Assembly: GCF_016093275.1 (NCBI RefSeq)
Contig: NZ_JAEDAK010000002.1
Coordinates: 186,001 to 250,000, forward strand
Direction of reading: 5' to 3'
Origin: Inhella proteolytica
GTDB taxonomy: Bacteria > Pseudomonadota > Gammaproteobacteria > Burkholderiales > Burkholderiaceae_C
Length of the DNA stretch: 64,000 nucleotides
Positions within the stretch are counted from its first letter, which is position 1. Every line of letters starts with the position of its first letter. A program made the position numbers and the translations under genes. The notes under the pieces were generated by a model that was given only the letters and a program-made list of their open reading frames with translations, was not told the DNA's origin and ran no database searches. This document shows, one piece after another, positions 1-7,660 of the stretch.

Positions 1-603
1 CAACACCCCGCCGCGCTGGCGAACTGGGTCGGGCCCCAGCTGCCAGCCGATCGGCCCTTCGTGCTGCTCGGCGAATCGTTCTCGGGGCCGGTGGCCATCC
101 TTCTGGCCGCAGCCGCGCCGCCCGGCTTGCAGGGCCTGGTGCTGTGCGCCAGCTTTGCGCGCAAGCCCTCGCGGCTGCCCGCGGCCCTCGCACCGCTGGC
201 CAAGGTCTTGGCCCAGCTACCGCGGCCAACCTGGGCGGTGAGCGCCGCGCTGCTCGGCCCGCATGCCACGCCGGCGCTGCGGGAACGCCTGACTGGCGCG
301 CTTGCCCAGTTGCCGCCGGCCGTGCTGGCGGCCCGGCTTCAGGCGGTGCTGCACGGCGATGTGCGCGCCGCGCTGCGCCAGACCCGTTTGCCCTTGCTCC
401 TGCTCGAAGCCCAACACGACCGCCTGGTACCGGCACGCTGCCAGCGCGAACTGCTGGCCCTGCGGCCCGACGCCGAGCGGGTCGCGTTCGCGGCGCCGCA
501 CCTGCTGCTGCAGTGCGCGCCCCAGGCGGCCGCGCAGGCCTTGCTGGCCTTTGTCGACCGACTCGTCAGCCCTTGCGCAGCCGCACAAAGCGCCGCGCGC
601 TGA
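1..603 (+). CDS. Alpha/beta hydrolase, 5'-truncated by window edge
   Basis: The frame is open from base 1, so the start lies outside the window; 200 residues are visible. The nucleophile elbow G-E-S-F-S-G falls near visible residues 24-29, a candidate acid is the Asp in EAQHDRLV, and a candidate base is the His in AAPHLLLQ close to the C terminus. This is the catalytic triad order of the alpha/beta hydrolase fold (esterase, lipase or thioesterase type). No signal peptide can be judged because the N terminus is missing. The substrate is unknown. The last 38 bases overlap the end of the convergent methyltransferase gene. Confidence 0.8.
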   Translation, partial: QHPAALANWVGPQLPADRPFVLLGESFSGPVAILLAAAAPPGLQGLVLCASFARKPSRLPAALAPLAKVLAQLPRPTWAVSAALLGPHATPALRERLTGALAQLPPAVLAARLQAVLHGDVRAALRQTRLPLLLLEAQHDRLVPARCQRELLALRPDAERVAFAAPHLLLQCAPQAAAQALLAFVDRLVSPCAAAQSAAR

Positions 604-1339
604 GGCCGGGCTCAAAAGGCGCCCCGCTCTCGTCCGAGGCCTCGGCTTCGAACTCCCAGCCCGGCAGCTCCGCCCAGGGCGCGGCCTCGGGGGCAAAGGC
701 CTGCCAGTGCCAGCTGCGCTCGCCCTGGTCGATCAATTGTTCGCCCAATTGCTCGCCCAGACGCTGCTCGAAGCGCCAGTGGGTGCACCAGCCCTCGGCG
801 TCCGATCCCTGCAGCCGGGTTTCCATGCGCAGGCGGCTCGCGCCGATGGGGAGCTCGGTGTAGAGCTGCCAATCACCGGCCTGGCGCTGCGGGCTGCGCA
901 CCGGCAGCTCCAGCACCAGGCGGCCGCCCGGGCGCAACTGGCGCCAGGCCCAGGTCAGCAGGCCGTGGCGGGCGGCAGGGGCCAGCAGGTGCAGCAGACT
1001 GAAGGCGCAGGCCAGGTGCACGGGCTCGGGCAGGTCCGGGGTGTCCGCGGCGGCGACCCAGGGCAGGGGCGTCAGCCGCGCCTGGGCTTGGGGCGGCTGC
1101 AGCTGCCACTGCGCCAGCAGCACGGTACGCATGTCGGCGTCGGGCTCCAGCGCCCAGACGGGGTGGCCCGCGGCGGCCAGGCGCTGGGCCAGCAGGCCCA
1201 GGCCGGTGCCGATCTCCAGCACCGCCGCACCCGGGCTGAGCAGGCTGTGCAGCGCGTCGAAGCTCTTCTGGGCGCGGGCCCCATCGGCCACGGCAATGAA
1301 GAAGCGCGCCAGGCCGGCGCTGTAGGGAGAGTCGGACAT
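566..1339 (-). CDS. Class I SAM-dependent methyltransferase
   Basis: A 257-residue protein with the SAM-binding glycine motif EIGTGLG at residues 42-48, an acidic residue closing strand 2 (ALEPDAD), and a post-motif segment RPGGRLVLELP. This is a Rossmann-fold methyltransferase of the class I type. The N terminus (MSDSPYSAGLARFF) and the length resemble stand-alone small-molecule methyltransferases, but the substrate cannot be read from sequence. The ATG lies 15 nt after the stop of the upstream solute-binding protein gene on the same strand, so the two may be co-transcribed. The 3' end overlaps the convergent hydrolase by 38 nt. Confidence 0.8.
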   Translation of the reverse strand: MSDSPYSAGLARFFIAVADGARAQKSFDALHSLLSPGAAVLEIGTGLGLLAQRLAAAGHPVWALEPDADMRTVLLAQWQLQPPQAQARLTPLPWVAAADTPDLPEPVHLACAFSLLHLLAPAARHGLLTWAWRQLRPGGRLVLELPVRSPQRQAGDWQLYTELPIGASRLRMETRLQGSDAEGWCTHWRFEQRLGEQLGEQLIDQGERSWHWQAFAPEAAPWAELPGWEFEAEASDESGAPFEPGLSARRFVRLRKG

Positions 1340-1354
1340 GGGCAGGGGTTGAGC

Positions 1355-2110
1355 TCAGCTGGCCGCACCATAGCGCGCCAGGATGCGCGCGATCTCGCCC
1401 TCGTCGCGCAGCGTCTGCAGGGCGGCCAGGATGGCGCGCGCATCACGCGGCGAGCTGCTGGGCACGCCGCAGTGGGAGGCCGAAGGCTGCACCAGCAGGC
1501 TCCAACCGGCCAGCTGATGTTCCGAGGCGCTGCGCCGGTACCAGGCCCAGACCTGCGGGCTGACCACCGCGTAGTCGCTGCGCTTGCGCGACAGCTTTTC
1601 CAGCGCCTGGATCTGCGAGAAGGCGTCCTCGCGCAGCAGCCGGCCGTTCTCGAAGCGCGCCTGCAGCGTCGGGTACTGGTAGGCGCGCACGGTGCCGATG
1701 CGCTGGCCGTCGTCCAGTTCGTCGAGGCTGCGCGGCACGGGGCTATCGCGGTGGCCCACCAGGCGGTCCGAGGTATCAAACAGCGGCGGGCTCCATTGGT
1801 AGAGGCTGGGGTCGGGCACCCAGCTGCGGTCCAGTCCGCAGCGCAGATCGGTCTCGCGATCGACCTCGCTGAAATGGCCCTTGGTGGGCAGCAGGCGCAC
1901 GAAGCGCAGGCGCCAGCCCAGGCGCTGTGCCACGGCCTGGGCCAGGTCGTGGTGGATGCCTTCCACCACGGTCTGCCCCTCCCAGCGGCCCCAGGGCAGG
2001 CTCCAGCTGCCGCTGGCGGCCATGCGCAGTTCGGGCGCTTCCTGCGCCTGGGCGGCTTGGCCAAAGACTCCCAACACCCCCATCCAGGCCCAGCACCAAC
2101 GACCGAACAT
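1355..2110 (-). CDS. Periplasmic solute-binding protein, family 3 type (downstream paralogue)
   Basis: A 251-residue protein with an N-terminal signal peptide ending near QAAQAQEA. The ATG at 2110 was chosen over in-frame upstream codons because it sits directly before the signal peptide and after a GGGG-rich Shine-Dalgarno-like stretch. The body looks like a bilobed family 3 periplasmic binding protein: a strand starting ELRMA, a middle DTSDRLVGH segment, and YAVVSPQ before the last helices. It is clearly paralogous to the gene immediately upstream (shared SWSLPWG, DTSD, YAVVSPQ and SSPRDA blocks). No ABC permease or ATPase gene is nearby, so it may bind a ligand for another transporter or act as a sensor-like protein. 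Ligand unknown. Confidence 0.75.
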   Translation of the reverse strand: MFGRWCWAWMGVLGVFGQAAQAQEAPELRMAASGSWSLPWGRWEGQTVVEGIHHDLAQAVAQRLGWRLRFVRLLPTKGHFSEVDRETDLRCGLDRSWVPDPSLYQWSPPLFDTSDRLVGHRDSPVPRSLDELDDGQRIGTVRAYQYPTLQARFENGRLLREDAFSQIQALEKLSRKRSDYAVVSPQVWAWYRRSASEHQLAGWSLLVQPSASHCGVPSSSPRDARAILAALQTLRDEGEIARILARYGAAS

Positions 2111-2203
2111 CCCAACCCCGTGACAAACCGCAAGGCTGGCGAGGCTAGCGCACGGCCGGGCGTGGGCGCCGCCAGACGGCGGCAATTCCACACGGCAGCG
2201 CGT

Positions 2204-2959
2204 TCAGCGCGCGCTGTAGCTGCTCAGGATGCGCGCGAGTTCGCCCTCGCGCTGCAGCGCGTGCACGGCGTCGAGGATCTGCGCGGCGTCGCGCGGGCTG
2301 CTCTGCGGCACGGCGCAGTAGAAGGCCGACTGCTGCACGGTGACGCGCCACTCGGCCGGCAGCGACTGCGGGTTGTGGCGCAGAAACCAGCCCAGCGCCT
2401 GCGGGCTGACGACGGCGTAGTCGGTGCGCTTGCGGGTCAGCTTCTCCAGCACGCGGGCCTGGTCGGGGGCGTCGTCGCGCTTGAGCTGGCCGGCCGCGAA
2501 GCGCGCCTCCAGCGTGGGGTAGCGGTAGCCCCCCACGGCGCCCACGCGGCTGCCACTGGGCAGTTCGCTGAGGCTGCGCACCGGCAGCGCATCGCTGTGC
2601 CCGATCAGCAGGTCCGAGGTGTCGAACAGCGGCTCGCTCCAGTGGTAGGCCTCGGGGCGGCGTGTCCAGCTCGGGTCGATGCCGCAGTGCAGGTCGGTGT
2701 GGCGGTCGAGCTCGCTGCGGTCGCCCTTGCTGGCCGGCAGCAGCACGTAGCGCAACTTCCAGCCCAGGCGGCGCGCCACCGCCAGCGCCACATCGTGCTG
2801 AATGCCGCCGCTCACGCGCGTGCCTTCGAGCTTGCCCCAGGGCAGGCTCCAGGTGCTGGTGAAGGCCATGCGCAGTTCGTCCTCGGCCGCGGCCTCGGGG
2901 CCCGCCCAGGCTGCGGCCACGGCCGCCAGCATCGCCACCACCCCGAGCAGTACCCGCAT
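2204..2959 (-). CDS. Periplasmic solute-binding protein, family 3 type (upstream paralogue)
   Basis: A 251-residue protein with signal peptide MRVLLGVVAMLAAVAAAWAG. The ATG at 2959 follows a GGGGGTG Shine-Dalgarno-like sequence, and the signal peptide begins exactly there. The mature part carries the same blocks as its downstream neighbour (SWSLPWGKLEG, DTSDLLIGH, YAVVSPQALGW, SSPRDAAQIL), so the pair arose by tandem duplication. The fold looks like the family 3 solute-binding class, often amino-acid binders, but no ligand can be assigned. It diverges from the DUF2167 gene across a 123-bp intergenic region. No transporter partners are visible in the window. Confidence 0.75.
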   Translation of the reverse strand: MRVLLGVVAMLAAVAAAWAGPEAAAEDELRMAFTSTWSLPWGKLEGTRVSGGIQHDVALAVARRLGWKLRYVLLPASKGDRSELDRHTDLHCGIDPSWTRRPEAYHWSEPLFDTSDLLIGHSDALPVRSLSELPSGSRVGAVGGYRYPTLEARFAAGQLKRDDAPDQARVLEKLTRKRTDYAVVSPQALGWFLRHNPQSLPAEWRVTVQQSAFYCAVPQSSPRDAAQILDAVHALQREGELARILSSYSAR

Positions 2960-3082
2960 CGCACCCCCACGGCTTGTTCCCGCCCGAGCGTAGCGCCCTG
3001 CGCCCGCCCCGCACTCCGGGGAATCCCAGCACCGGCGGCTGTGCGATCCTCGCCGGCTCACACATCAAGGGAGGAGAACATC

Positions 3083-3940
3083 ATGTGGAAGCAAATTGCC
3101 GGCGCTGCCGCGCTCGCCCTGGCCAGCTGGGCCGCACAGGCCCAGGGGACCCCGGCCGAGGCCGCCAGCAGCGCCGCCAACGCCGAGCAGGAACTGGGGC
3201 GCCAGATCAGCGCGCTGGGCTGGCTCAAGCCCGGCACGAGCGGTTCGGTGGCCAACAAGGCCGCCTTCAAGGCCAGCGAGAAGTACACCTTCCTGGGCAC
3301 GGCCGACACCGACAAGTTCCTGCAGCTCAACGGCAACCCGCCGCCGGGCGACGCCTACACGATCGCGCCCGTGCAGGGCAGCTGGTTCGGCATCCTCAGC
3401 TTTGCCGACGAGGGCTACATCAAGGACGACGAGCAGATCGACGCGGCAGCCCTGCTCAAGCAGCTCAAGGAGCAGAACGTCGCCAGCAACGAGCGCAAGC
3501 GCCAGCAGGGCTACCCGACGATGACGCTGGAAGGCTGGGCCATCCCGCCGCGCTACGACAGCAGCAGCAAGCGCCTCGAATGGGGCACCCGCTTCATCAG
3601 CGACGCCGACAAGCAGCCCGTCGTCAACGTCTCCACCCGCATCCTGGGCCGCAGCGGCTACACCTCGGCGGTGCTGGTGACCTCCCCGGCCACGCTGGAC
3701 GCCGACCTGGCCGACTTTAAGAGCGCGCTGAAGGACTACGACTACGTCAGCGGCGAGAAGTACAGCGAGTGGAAGCAGGGCGACAAGGTGGCCGCCATCG
3801 GCCTCGGTGCCCTGGTGGTGGGCGGCGCAGCCGCCGTGGCCAGCAGCAAGGGCGGGCTCAAGGGCATCCTGCTGGCCATCGCGGCCGGTGCCGCGGCCCT
3901 CTGGACCGGCATCAAAAAGCTCTTCGGCCGGAAGTCCTGA
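3083..3940 (+). CDS. DUF2167 family membrane-anchored protein
   Basis: A 285-residue protein with a cleavable signal peptide (MWKQIAGAAALALASWAAQAQ), a large periplasmic domain with the hallmark DUF2167 blocks (SWFGILSFADEGYIKDDE, EGWAIPPRYD near the middle, NVSTRILGRSGY), and a C-terminal hydrophobic region of about 40 residues (two short helices) ending in a basic tail GIKKLFGRKS. It is probably anchored in the inner membrane with the main domain outside the cytoplasm. The start is supported by an excellent GGAGGAG ribosome-binding site 6-8 nt upstream. The biochemical function of DUF2167 is unknown. The next gene starts 8 nt downstream, so the two form an operon. Confidence 0.88.
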   Translation: MWKQIAGAAALALASWAAQAQGTPAEAASSAANAEQELGRQISALGWLKPGTSGSVANKAAFKASEKYTFLGTADTDKFLQLNGNPPPGDAYTIAPVQGSWFGILSFADEGYIKDDEQIDAAALLKQLKEQNVASNERKRQQGYPTMTLEGWAIPPRYDSSSKRLEWGTRFISDADKQPVVNVSTRILGRSGYTSAVLVTSPATLDADLADFKSALKDYDYVSGEKYSEWKQGDKVAAIGLGALVVGGAAAVASSKGGLKGILLAIAAGAAALWTGIKKLFGRKS

Positions 3941-3948
3941 GCCCCTGA

Positions 3949-4689
3949 ATGGTGCGCGAGCTGGCACTGTTCTGGCTGGTGCTGCTGGGCTTCCTGGTGG
4001 TGGACAGCTGCCTGCTGCTGACCCCGGGCGGCGAAGCCCTGCGCCTGGATGCGCGCGGTCGGCCGCGCTACCGGCCGGGCCTGCGCCTGCAGCTGCTGCG
4101 GCGTGAATCGGCGTGGATGAACCCGCTCAACCCCTGGGACCGGCTGCTGCCCACGCCGCTGGCTCTGGGTGCGCTGGCACCGGGCCAGCCGGCGCGCGAG
4201 CGCCAGCGGCTGCGGGCCTTGCTGCGCGCCGTGGCGCCCCTGCATGCACTGGCGCTCGTGTACCTGCTGGGCCTGGGCCTGCTGGGGCTGCTGTCCTGGC
4301 GGGCACACGCCGGCCTGGTGCTGGCGGCCCTGCTCAGCCTGCACCTGCTGCTGTGGAGCCTGAGCGCGGGCCTGGTGCTGTGGCGCCGCGCGCCCCTGGG
4401 CCTGACGGGCGGCCAGGCGGCCGCCCTGCTGTTCGAGGCCCTGCTGGTGCCGGCCTACACGCTGAACCTGGGCAAGCGCCTGCTGCGCCGCCACCCCAGC
4501 AGCCTGCCCGCGCTGGGCCTGGGCCTGCACGAATGGCGTGCGCTGCGCCGCCGCGACCCCGCGGCCGCCCAGCTGCTGGCCGTGCAACTGCGCGGCCGGC
4601 TGGAAGAGCTGGAGCAGGAGGGCGCCGCCGGCGCCCAGCTGGCCTGGCTGCAGCAGGCACGCCAGCGCCTGCGCGCCCCTACTTCTTGA
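3949..4689 (+). CDS. Hypothetical multi-pass membrane protein paired with DUF2167
   Basis: A 246-residue leucine-rich protein I do not recognise. A first membrane helix spans about residues 5-25, two more lie around residues 95-140 (PLHALALVYLLGLGLLGLL, then LVLAALLSLHLLLWSL), and a fourth hydrophobic stretch follows near 155-165. The C-terminal quarter is charged and probably helical (GRLEELEQEG). It lies 8 nt after the DUF2167 gene on the same strand, suggesting a joint function at the cell envelope. Its last 11 bases overlap the convergent acyltransferase gene. Codon use is as GC-rich as its surroundings. Confidence 0.65.
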   Translation: MVRELALFWLVLLGFLVVDSCLLLTPGGEALRLDARGRPRYRPGLRLQLLRRESAWMNPLNPWDRLLPTPLALGALAPGQPARERQRLRALLRAVAPLHALALVYLLGLGLLGLLSWRAHAGLVLAALLSLHLLLWSLSAGLVLWRRAPLGLTGGQAAALLFEALLVPAYTLNLGKRLLRRHPSSLPALGLGLHEWRALRRRDPAAAQLLAVQLRGRLEELEQEGAAGAQLAWLQQARQRLRAPTS

Positions 4690-5956
4690 AGGGGTTGCAC
4701 TCCGGCGCGTCGTCGTGGTGCGCGCGCAGCAGCAGGGGCTTGATGAGGCGGTTGAACAGGGGCTGGCGATGCCGCACCCACACCGTCAGCGCCTGCGGCT
4801 TGGCGCCCAGCCGGGCCTTGGGCTCCAGCGCGGTGCGGCCGAAGGAGAGTTCCGTGGCGCCGAGCGCGATGGCGTCGGCAATGCTGGCGTGCAGCAGGCG
4901 CAGGTACAGCGGCGCCGCGGCGGCGACCGCGCGGTCGAAGCCGATGTGATACGCCAGCGCCTGGCTTTCATCGCGCAGCGTGCAGATGAAACCCAGCAAC
5001 TGGCCCGCGGCGTCGAACAAGCCGCTGCAGCGCAGGCGCGCACCCGCGGCCTGCTGCAGCGCGTGGAAGTAGCCTGGGTGCAGGGTGAAGGGGCGCAGCG
5101 CCGCCTTGGCGTGCACCTGCAGGTAGAGCTCGTGCATGCGCGCGCCCAGCGGCGCGTCGGCCTCGAAGGCGCGCAGTTGCAGGCCGGCGGCCTCGATGGG
5201 CTCGACGATCTGCTTCTTCACCGCACTGCGGTACTTGGAGGTCAGGCTGGCCAGATAAGCCGCGTGGTCGCGCCAGGCCGGGTCCAGCGTCAGCACCATG
5301 TTCGGTTCGGACTCGATCTGCCGGTAGCCGACCCGGCGCAGCAGCTCGATGCCCTGCGGCCGCTCCAGCGGCACGTCCTTGATCAGCACGAAGCCGGCCT
5401 GGCCGGCCAGCTTCTCGGCCCGGCGCAGCCGGTACAGCGCCTCGGCCACCGCGGGCCAGATCGAGGCAGGCTCGACATCCGCCGCCACGGCCACCGCGTG
5501 CTCGCCGTAGGTGAGCAGGTTGCCGCACACCAGCACGCGTTCCTGCAGGCGAGACGCCAGAGCCTGGCTGGGCTTGCGGGCCACGCGGCCAAGCAGACGG
5601 CGCAGCGGGCTGGCCTCATCGTCCGGGGTCTCGGGCAGGGGGCGCAGATCGGCCCCGGCCAGCGCCACCCACTGCAGCACCAGCGCCGCCACCGGTCCGT
5701 CGTCGTCGTGGATCAGCGCGTAGCGCGGCTCGATGTCATCGGGCGGCACCGCCTCCAGCAGGGCCAGGTAGTCGCGGCTGAAGAACCAGGACTGGCCGGC
5801 CACCACCGCGTCCCAGTCGGCCGGATTGAGCTGGGCGATGCGTTCGGCCAGGGCGATGCGGAAGCCCGAGGGCTGGCGCAGCGCGCGGGCCACGGTCTTG
5901 GCGGCGTGGCGCGCACGCTGGCGCGCCTTCAGGGCTTGGGTGATTTGGGTCAGCAT
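4679..5956 (-). CDS. FemAB/GNAT-like N-acyltransferase
   Basis: A 425-residue soluble protein starting MLTQITQALKARQRARHA. The C-terminal half resembles the acetyltransferase fold of FemAB/DUF482-type enzymes: LLGFICTLRDESQALAYHIGFDR, a long helix with YLRLLHASIADAIA, then ELSFGRTALEPKARLGAKP. The N-terminal half has the WFFSRDYLALLEA block seen in the same group. Members transfer acyl or aminoacyl groups in envelope or small-molecule biosynthesis; the substrate here is unknown. The ATG at 5956 was preferred over in-frame codons further upstream, which would add about 70 unrelated residues. A GNAT gene lies 37 nt upstream on the same strand. Confidence 0.65.
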   Translation of the reverse strand: MLTQITQALKARQRARHAAKTVARALRQPSGFRIALAERIAQLNPADWDAVVAGQSWFFSRDYLALLEAVPPDDIEPRYALIHDDDGPVAALVLQWVALAGADLRPLPETPDDEASPLRRLLGRVARKPSQALASRLQERVLVCGNLLTYGEHAVAVAADVEPASIWPAVAEALYRLRRAEKLAGQAGFVLIKDVPLERPQGIELLRRVGYRQIESEPNMVLTLDPAWRDHAAYLASLTSKYRSAVKKQIVEPIEAAGLQLRAFEADAPLGARMHELYLQVHAKAALRPFTLHPGYFHALQQAAGARLRCSGLFDAAGQLLGFICTLRDESQALAYHIGFDRAVAAAAPLYLRLLHASIADAIALGATELSFGRTALEPKARLGAKPQALTVWVRHRQPLFNRLIKPLLLRAHHDDAPECNPFKK

Positions 5957-5993
5957 GGATCGGGGCGGGTGGCCGGGGCCGGGAGTGTCGGGC

Positions 5994-6506
5994 TCAGAGC
6001 GCACGCTCCATGAAGCGCCAGCGGCCCTGGAAATGCACCGGCACCTCGGTCTCCGGGTACGGCGCGCGGTCCACGAAGCCGTGGCGCTCGTACAGGGCCT
6101 GGGCGGCGGCCATGAAGGGCGCGCTGTCCAGGCGCAGGGTGTGCAGGCCAAAGCTGCGCGCATCGGCCAGCAGGCGCTGCAGCAGGGCCTCGGCCAGGCC
6201 GCGGCCGCGCGCGGCGGGGCGCAGGTAGACGCGCTTGATCTCGCCCACGCCGGGTGTCAGCGTGCGCAGGCCGCCCATGCCCAAGGCTTCGCCGCCCTGC
6301 CACAGCAGATGGAAGCAGCCGCGCGGCGGCGGCTCGCCGCAGACCTTGTCCAGCGTGGCATCCACATACTGCTCGATCGAACGGCCGTTCACCTCGACCA
6401 GCGAGACCCCGAAGTGCGCCGCCAGCTGGGCGTCGATCCAGCCCATGTATTCGAGGTTGAGCGCGCGCAGCGGGCCGGGTTCGGCGGGGCGGAACTCGAT
6501 CGGCAT
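5994..6506 (-). CDS. GNAT family N-acetyltransferase
   Basis: A 170-residue protein with the GNAT acetyl-CoA pyrophosphate-binding signature RPAARGRGLAEALL (motif A, R-x-x-G-x-A type), preceded by the strand GVGEIKRVYL and followed by the motif B region ALYERHGFVDRAPYP. This is a single-domain acetyltransferase, with the substrate not predictable. The ATG overlaps the stop of the phosphofructokinase gene by one base (TGATG), which implies translational coupling to glycolytic pfkA. It is the middle gene of an apparent pfkA-GNAT-FemAB-like run on the minus strand. Confidence 0.85.
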   Translation of the reverse strand: MPIEFRPAEPGPLRALNLEYMGWIDAQLAAHFGVSLVEVNGRSIEQYVDATLDKVCGEPPPRGCFHLLWQGGEALGMGGLRTLTPGVGEIKRVYLRPAARGRGLAEALLQRLLADARSFGLHTLRLDSAPFMAAAQALYERHGFVDRAPYPETEVPVHFQGRWRFMERAL

Positions 6507-7546
6507 CACGCGCACACCACCGCGGCGCAGTCCAGCAGTTCGTGCCCGGGCGGCACGCAGCGCTGGCGTCCGGCCACGGCGCTCAGGGGCACACGCACGC
6601 AGCGGTCGCCCTGCAGGGCGATGGTGTGGCCGAAGGCGCGCTCGCGCAGGGCCTGGGCGGCGGCCACGCCGAAGCGGGTGGAGAGCACGCGGTCGAAGGC
6701 CGTGGGCGCGCCGCCGCGCTGCAGATGGCCGAGCAGGGTGGCGCGCACCTCGGTGCCCTGCTTGCCCAGGCGCTGGTCGAGCTCGTGCGTCAGCGCCTGG
6801 CCGATGCCGCCGAGCCGCGCCACGCCGCCCAGCTGCTGCCAATGCTGCGCACCGTCGGCCAGGGTGGCGCCCTCGGCCACGCAGACCAGGGCATGGCCCT
6901 GCTCGGCCACGCGGCGCTGCAGGCGTTCGGTCAGGGCGTCCAGGTGAAAGGGCTGCTCGGGCAGCAGGATGGCGTCGGCCCCGCCGGCCAGGCCGCCTTC
7001 CAGCGCGATCCAGCCGGCGTTGCGGCCCATGGTCTCCAGCACCATCACGCGGCCATGGCTGTGCGCGGTGGTCTTGAGGCGTGTGAGCGCATCGGCCACC
7101 ACGGCCACGGCGGAGTCGAAGCCGAAGCTGCGCTCGTTGTCGGCGATGTCGTTGTCGATCGTCTTGGGCACGCCGACGATGGGCAGGCCCAGGCGGGCAA
7201 AGCGGTCGGCGATGGTCAGGCTGCCGTCACCGCCGATGACCACCAGGGCCTCGATGCCATGGCGCTCGACCGTGGCCAGGGCCTCGGCCGAGGCGTCGCG
7301 GCCCTGCCAATCGAAGGGGTCGGCGCGGTTGTGCGTGCCCAGCACCGTGCCGCCCTCGTCCAGCAGGTCGCGCACGGCCGTGGGCCGCAGCGGCTGCAGG
7401 CGGTCTTCCACCAGGCCCCAGAAGCCGCGCTGGATGCCCAGCACCTCGGTGCGCGCATCGGCCTGGCACAGCGCCAGGGTGACGGCGCGGATCACCGCAT
7501 TCAGGCCGGGGCAGTCGCCCCCACCGGTCAAAACACCGACTTTCAT
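6506..7546 (-). CDS. pfkA: 6-phosphofructokinase
   Basis: A 346-residue PFK-A family enzyme that phosphorylates fructose 6-phosphate in glycolysis. Visible motifs are the nucleotide loop MKVGVLTGGGDCPGLN at the N terminus, IGGDGS at residues 104-109, and PKTIDND at 127-133 with the catalytic Asp131. GGDG (rather than GGDD) points to ATP use, whereas the Lys128 in PKTIDND is the residue typical of PPi-dependent and group III enzymes; the combination fits the ATP-using group III type. A good ribosome-binding site precedes the ATG. It overlaps a GNAT gene at its 3' end by one base, and a perfect palindrome lies between it and the divergent aldehyde dehydrogenase gene. Confidence 0.93.
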   Translation of the reverse strand: MKVGVLTGGGDCPGLNAVIRAVTLALCQADARTEVLGIQRGFWGLVEDRLQPLRPTAVRDLLDEGGTVLGTHNRADPFDWQGRDASAEALATVERHGIEALVVIGGDGSLTIADRFARLGLPIVGVPKTIDNDIADNERSFGFDSAVAVVADALTRLKTTAHSHGRVMVLETMGRNAGWIALEGGLAGGADAILLPEQPFHLDALTERLQRRVAEQGHALVCVAEGATLADGAQHWQQLGGVARLGGIGQALTHELDQRLGKQGTEVRATLLGHLQRGGAPTAFDRVLSTRFGVAAAQALRERAFGHTIALQGDRCVRVPLSAVAGRQRCVPPGHELLDCAAVVCA

Positions 7547-7573
7547 CAGATTCCTCCTTGCGGAGCCTCACTC

Positions 7574-7589
7574 TAGAGCCCCGGCTCTA
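7574..7589. promoter_or_regulatory. Perfect palindrome between pfkA and aldehyde dehydrogenase, candidate operator
   Basis: TAGAGCC-CC-GGCTCTA has two perfect 7-bp arms around a 2-bp centre. It lies 28 bp upstream of the pfkA start and about 70 bp upstream of the divergent dehydrogenase start, a natural position for a dimeric repressor or activator site. No T-tract follows on either strand, which argues against a terminator. The binding protein is unknown. Confidence 0.4.
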
Positions 7590-7660
7590 AGCACGGGCAA
7601 GTCCTTGGGGTGAGCATGGCCGATCGCCATTAGCCTGCGCCGACTTCTGCAGTACCCGCC

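Noticed and set aside
566-1339. Naming the methyltransferase bioC and the neighbouring hydrolase bioH
   Set aside because: The pair are both generic superfamily members, transcribed convergently, with no other biotin genes near. The evidence does not reach a biotin-pathway assignment.
302-3940. A 1212-codon open frame on the plus strand through the first 4 kb
   Set aside because: It runs antisense through the methyltransferase and both solute-binding protein genes; only the last part is the real DUF2167 gene, which starts at 3083 with a strong ribosome-binding site. Long antisense frames are expected in GC-rich DNA.
6506-7546. Calling the phosphofructokinase PPi-dependent
   Set aside because: PKTIDND alone suggests it, but GGDG rather than GGDD at the nucleotide position argues for ATP use.
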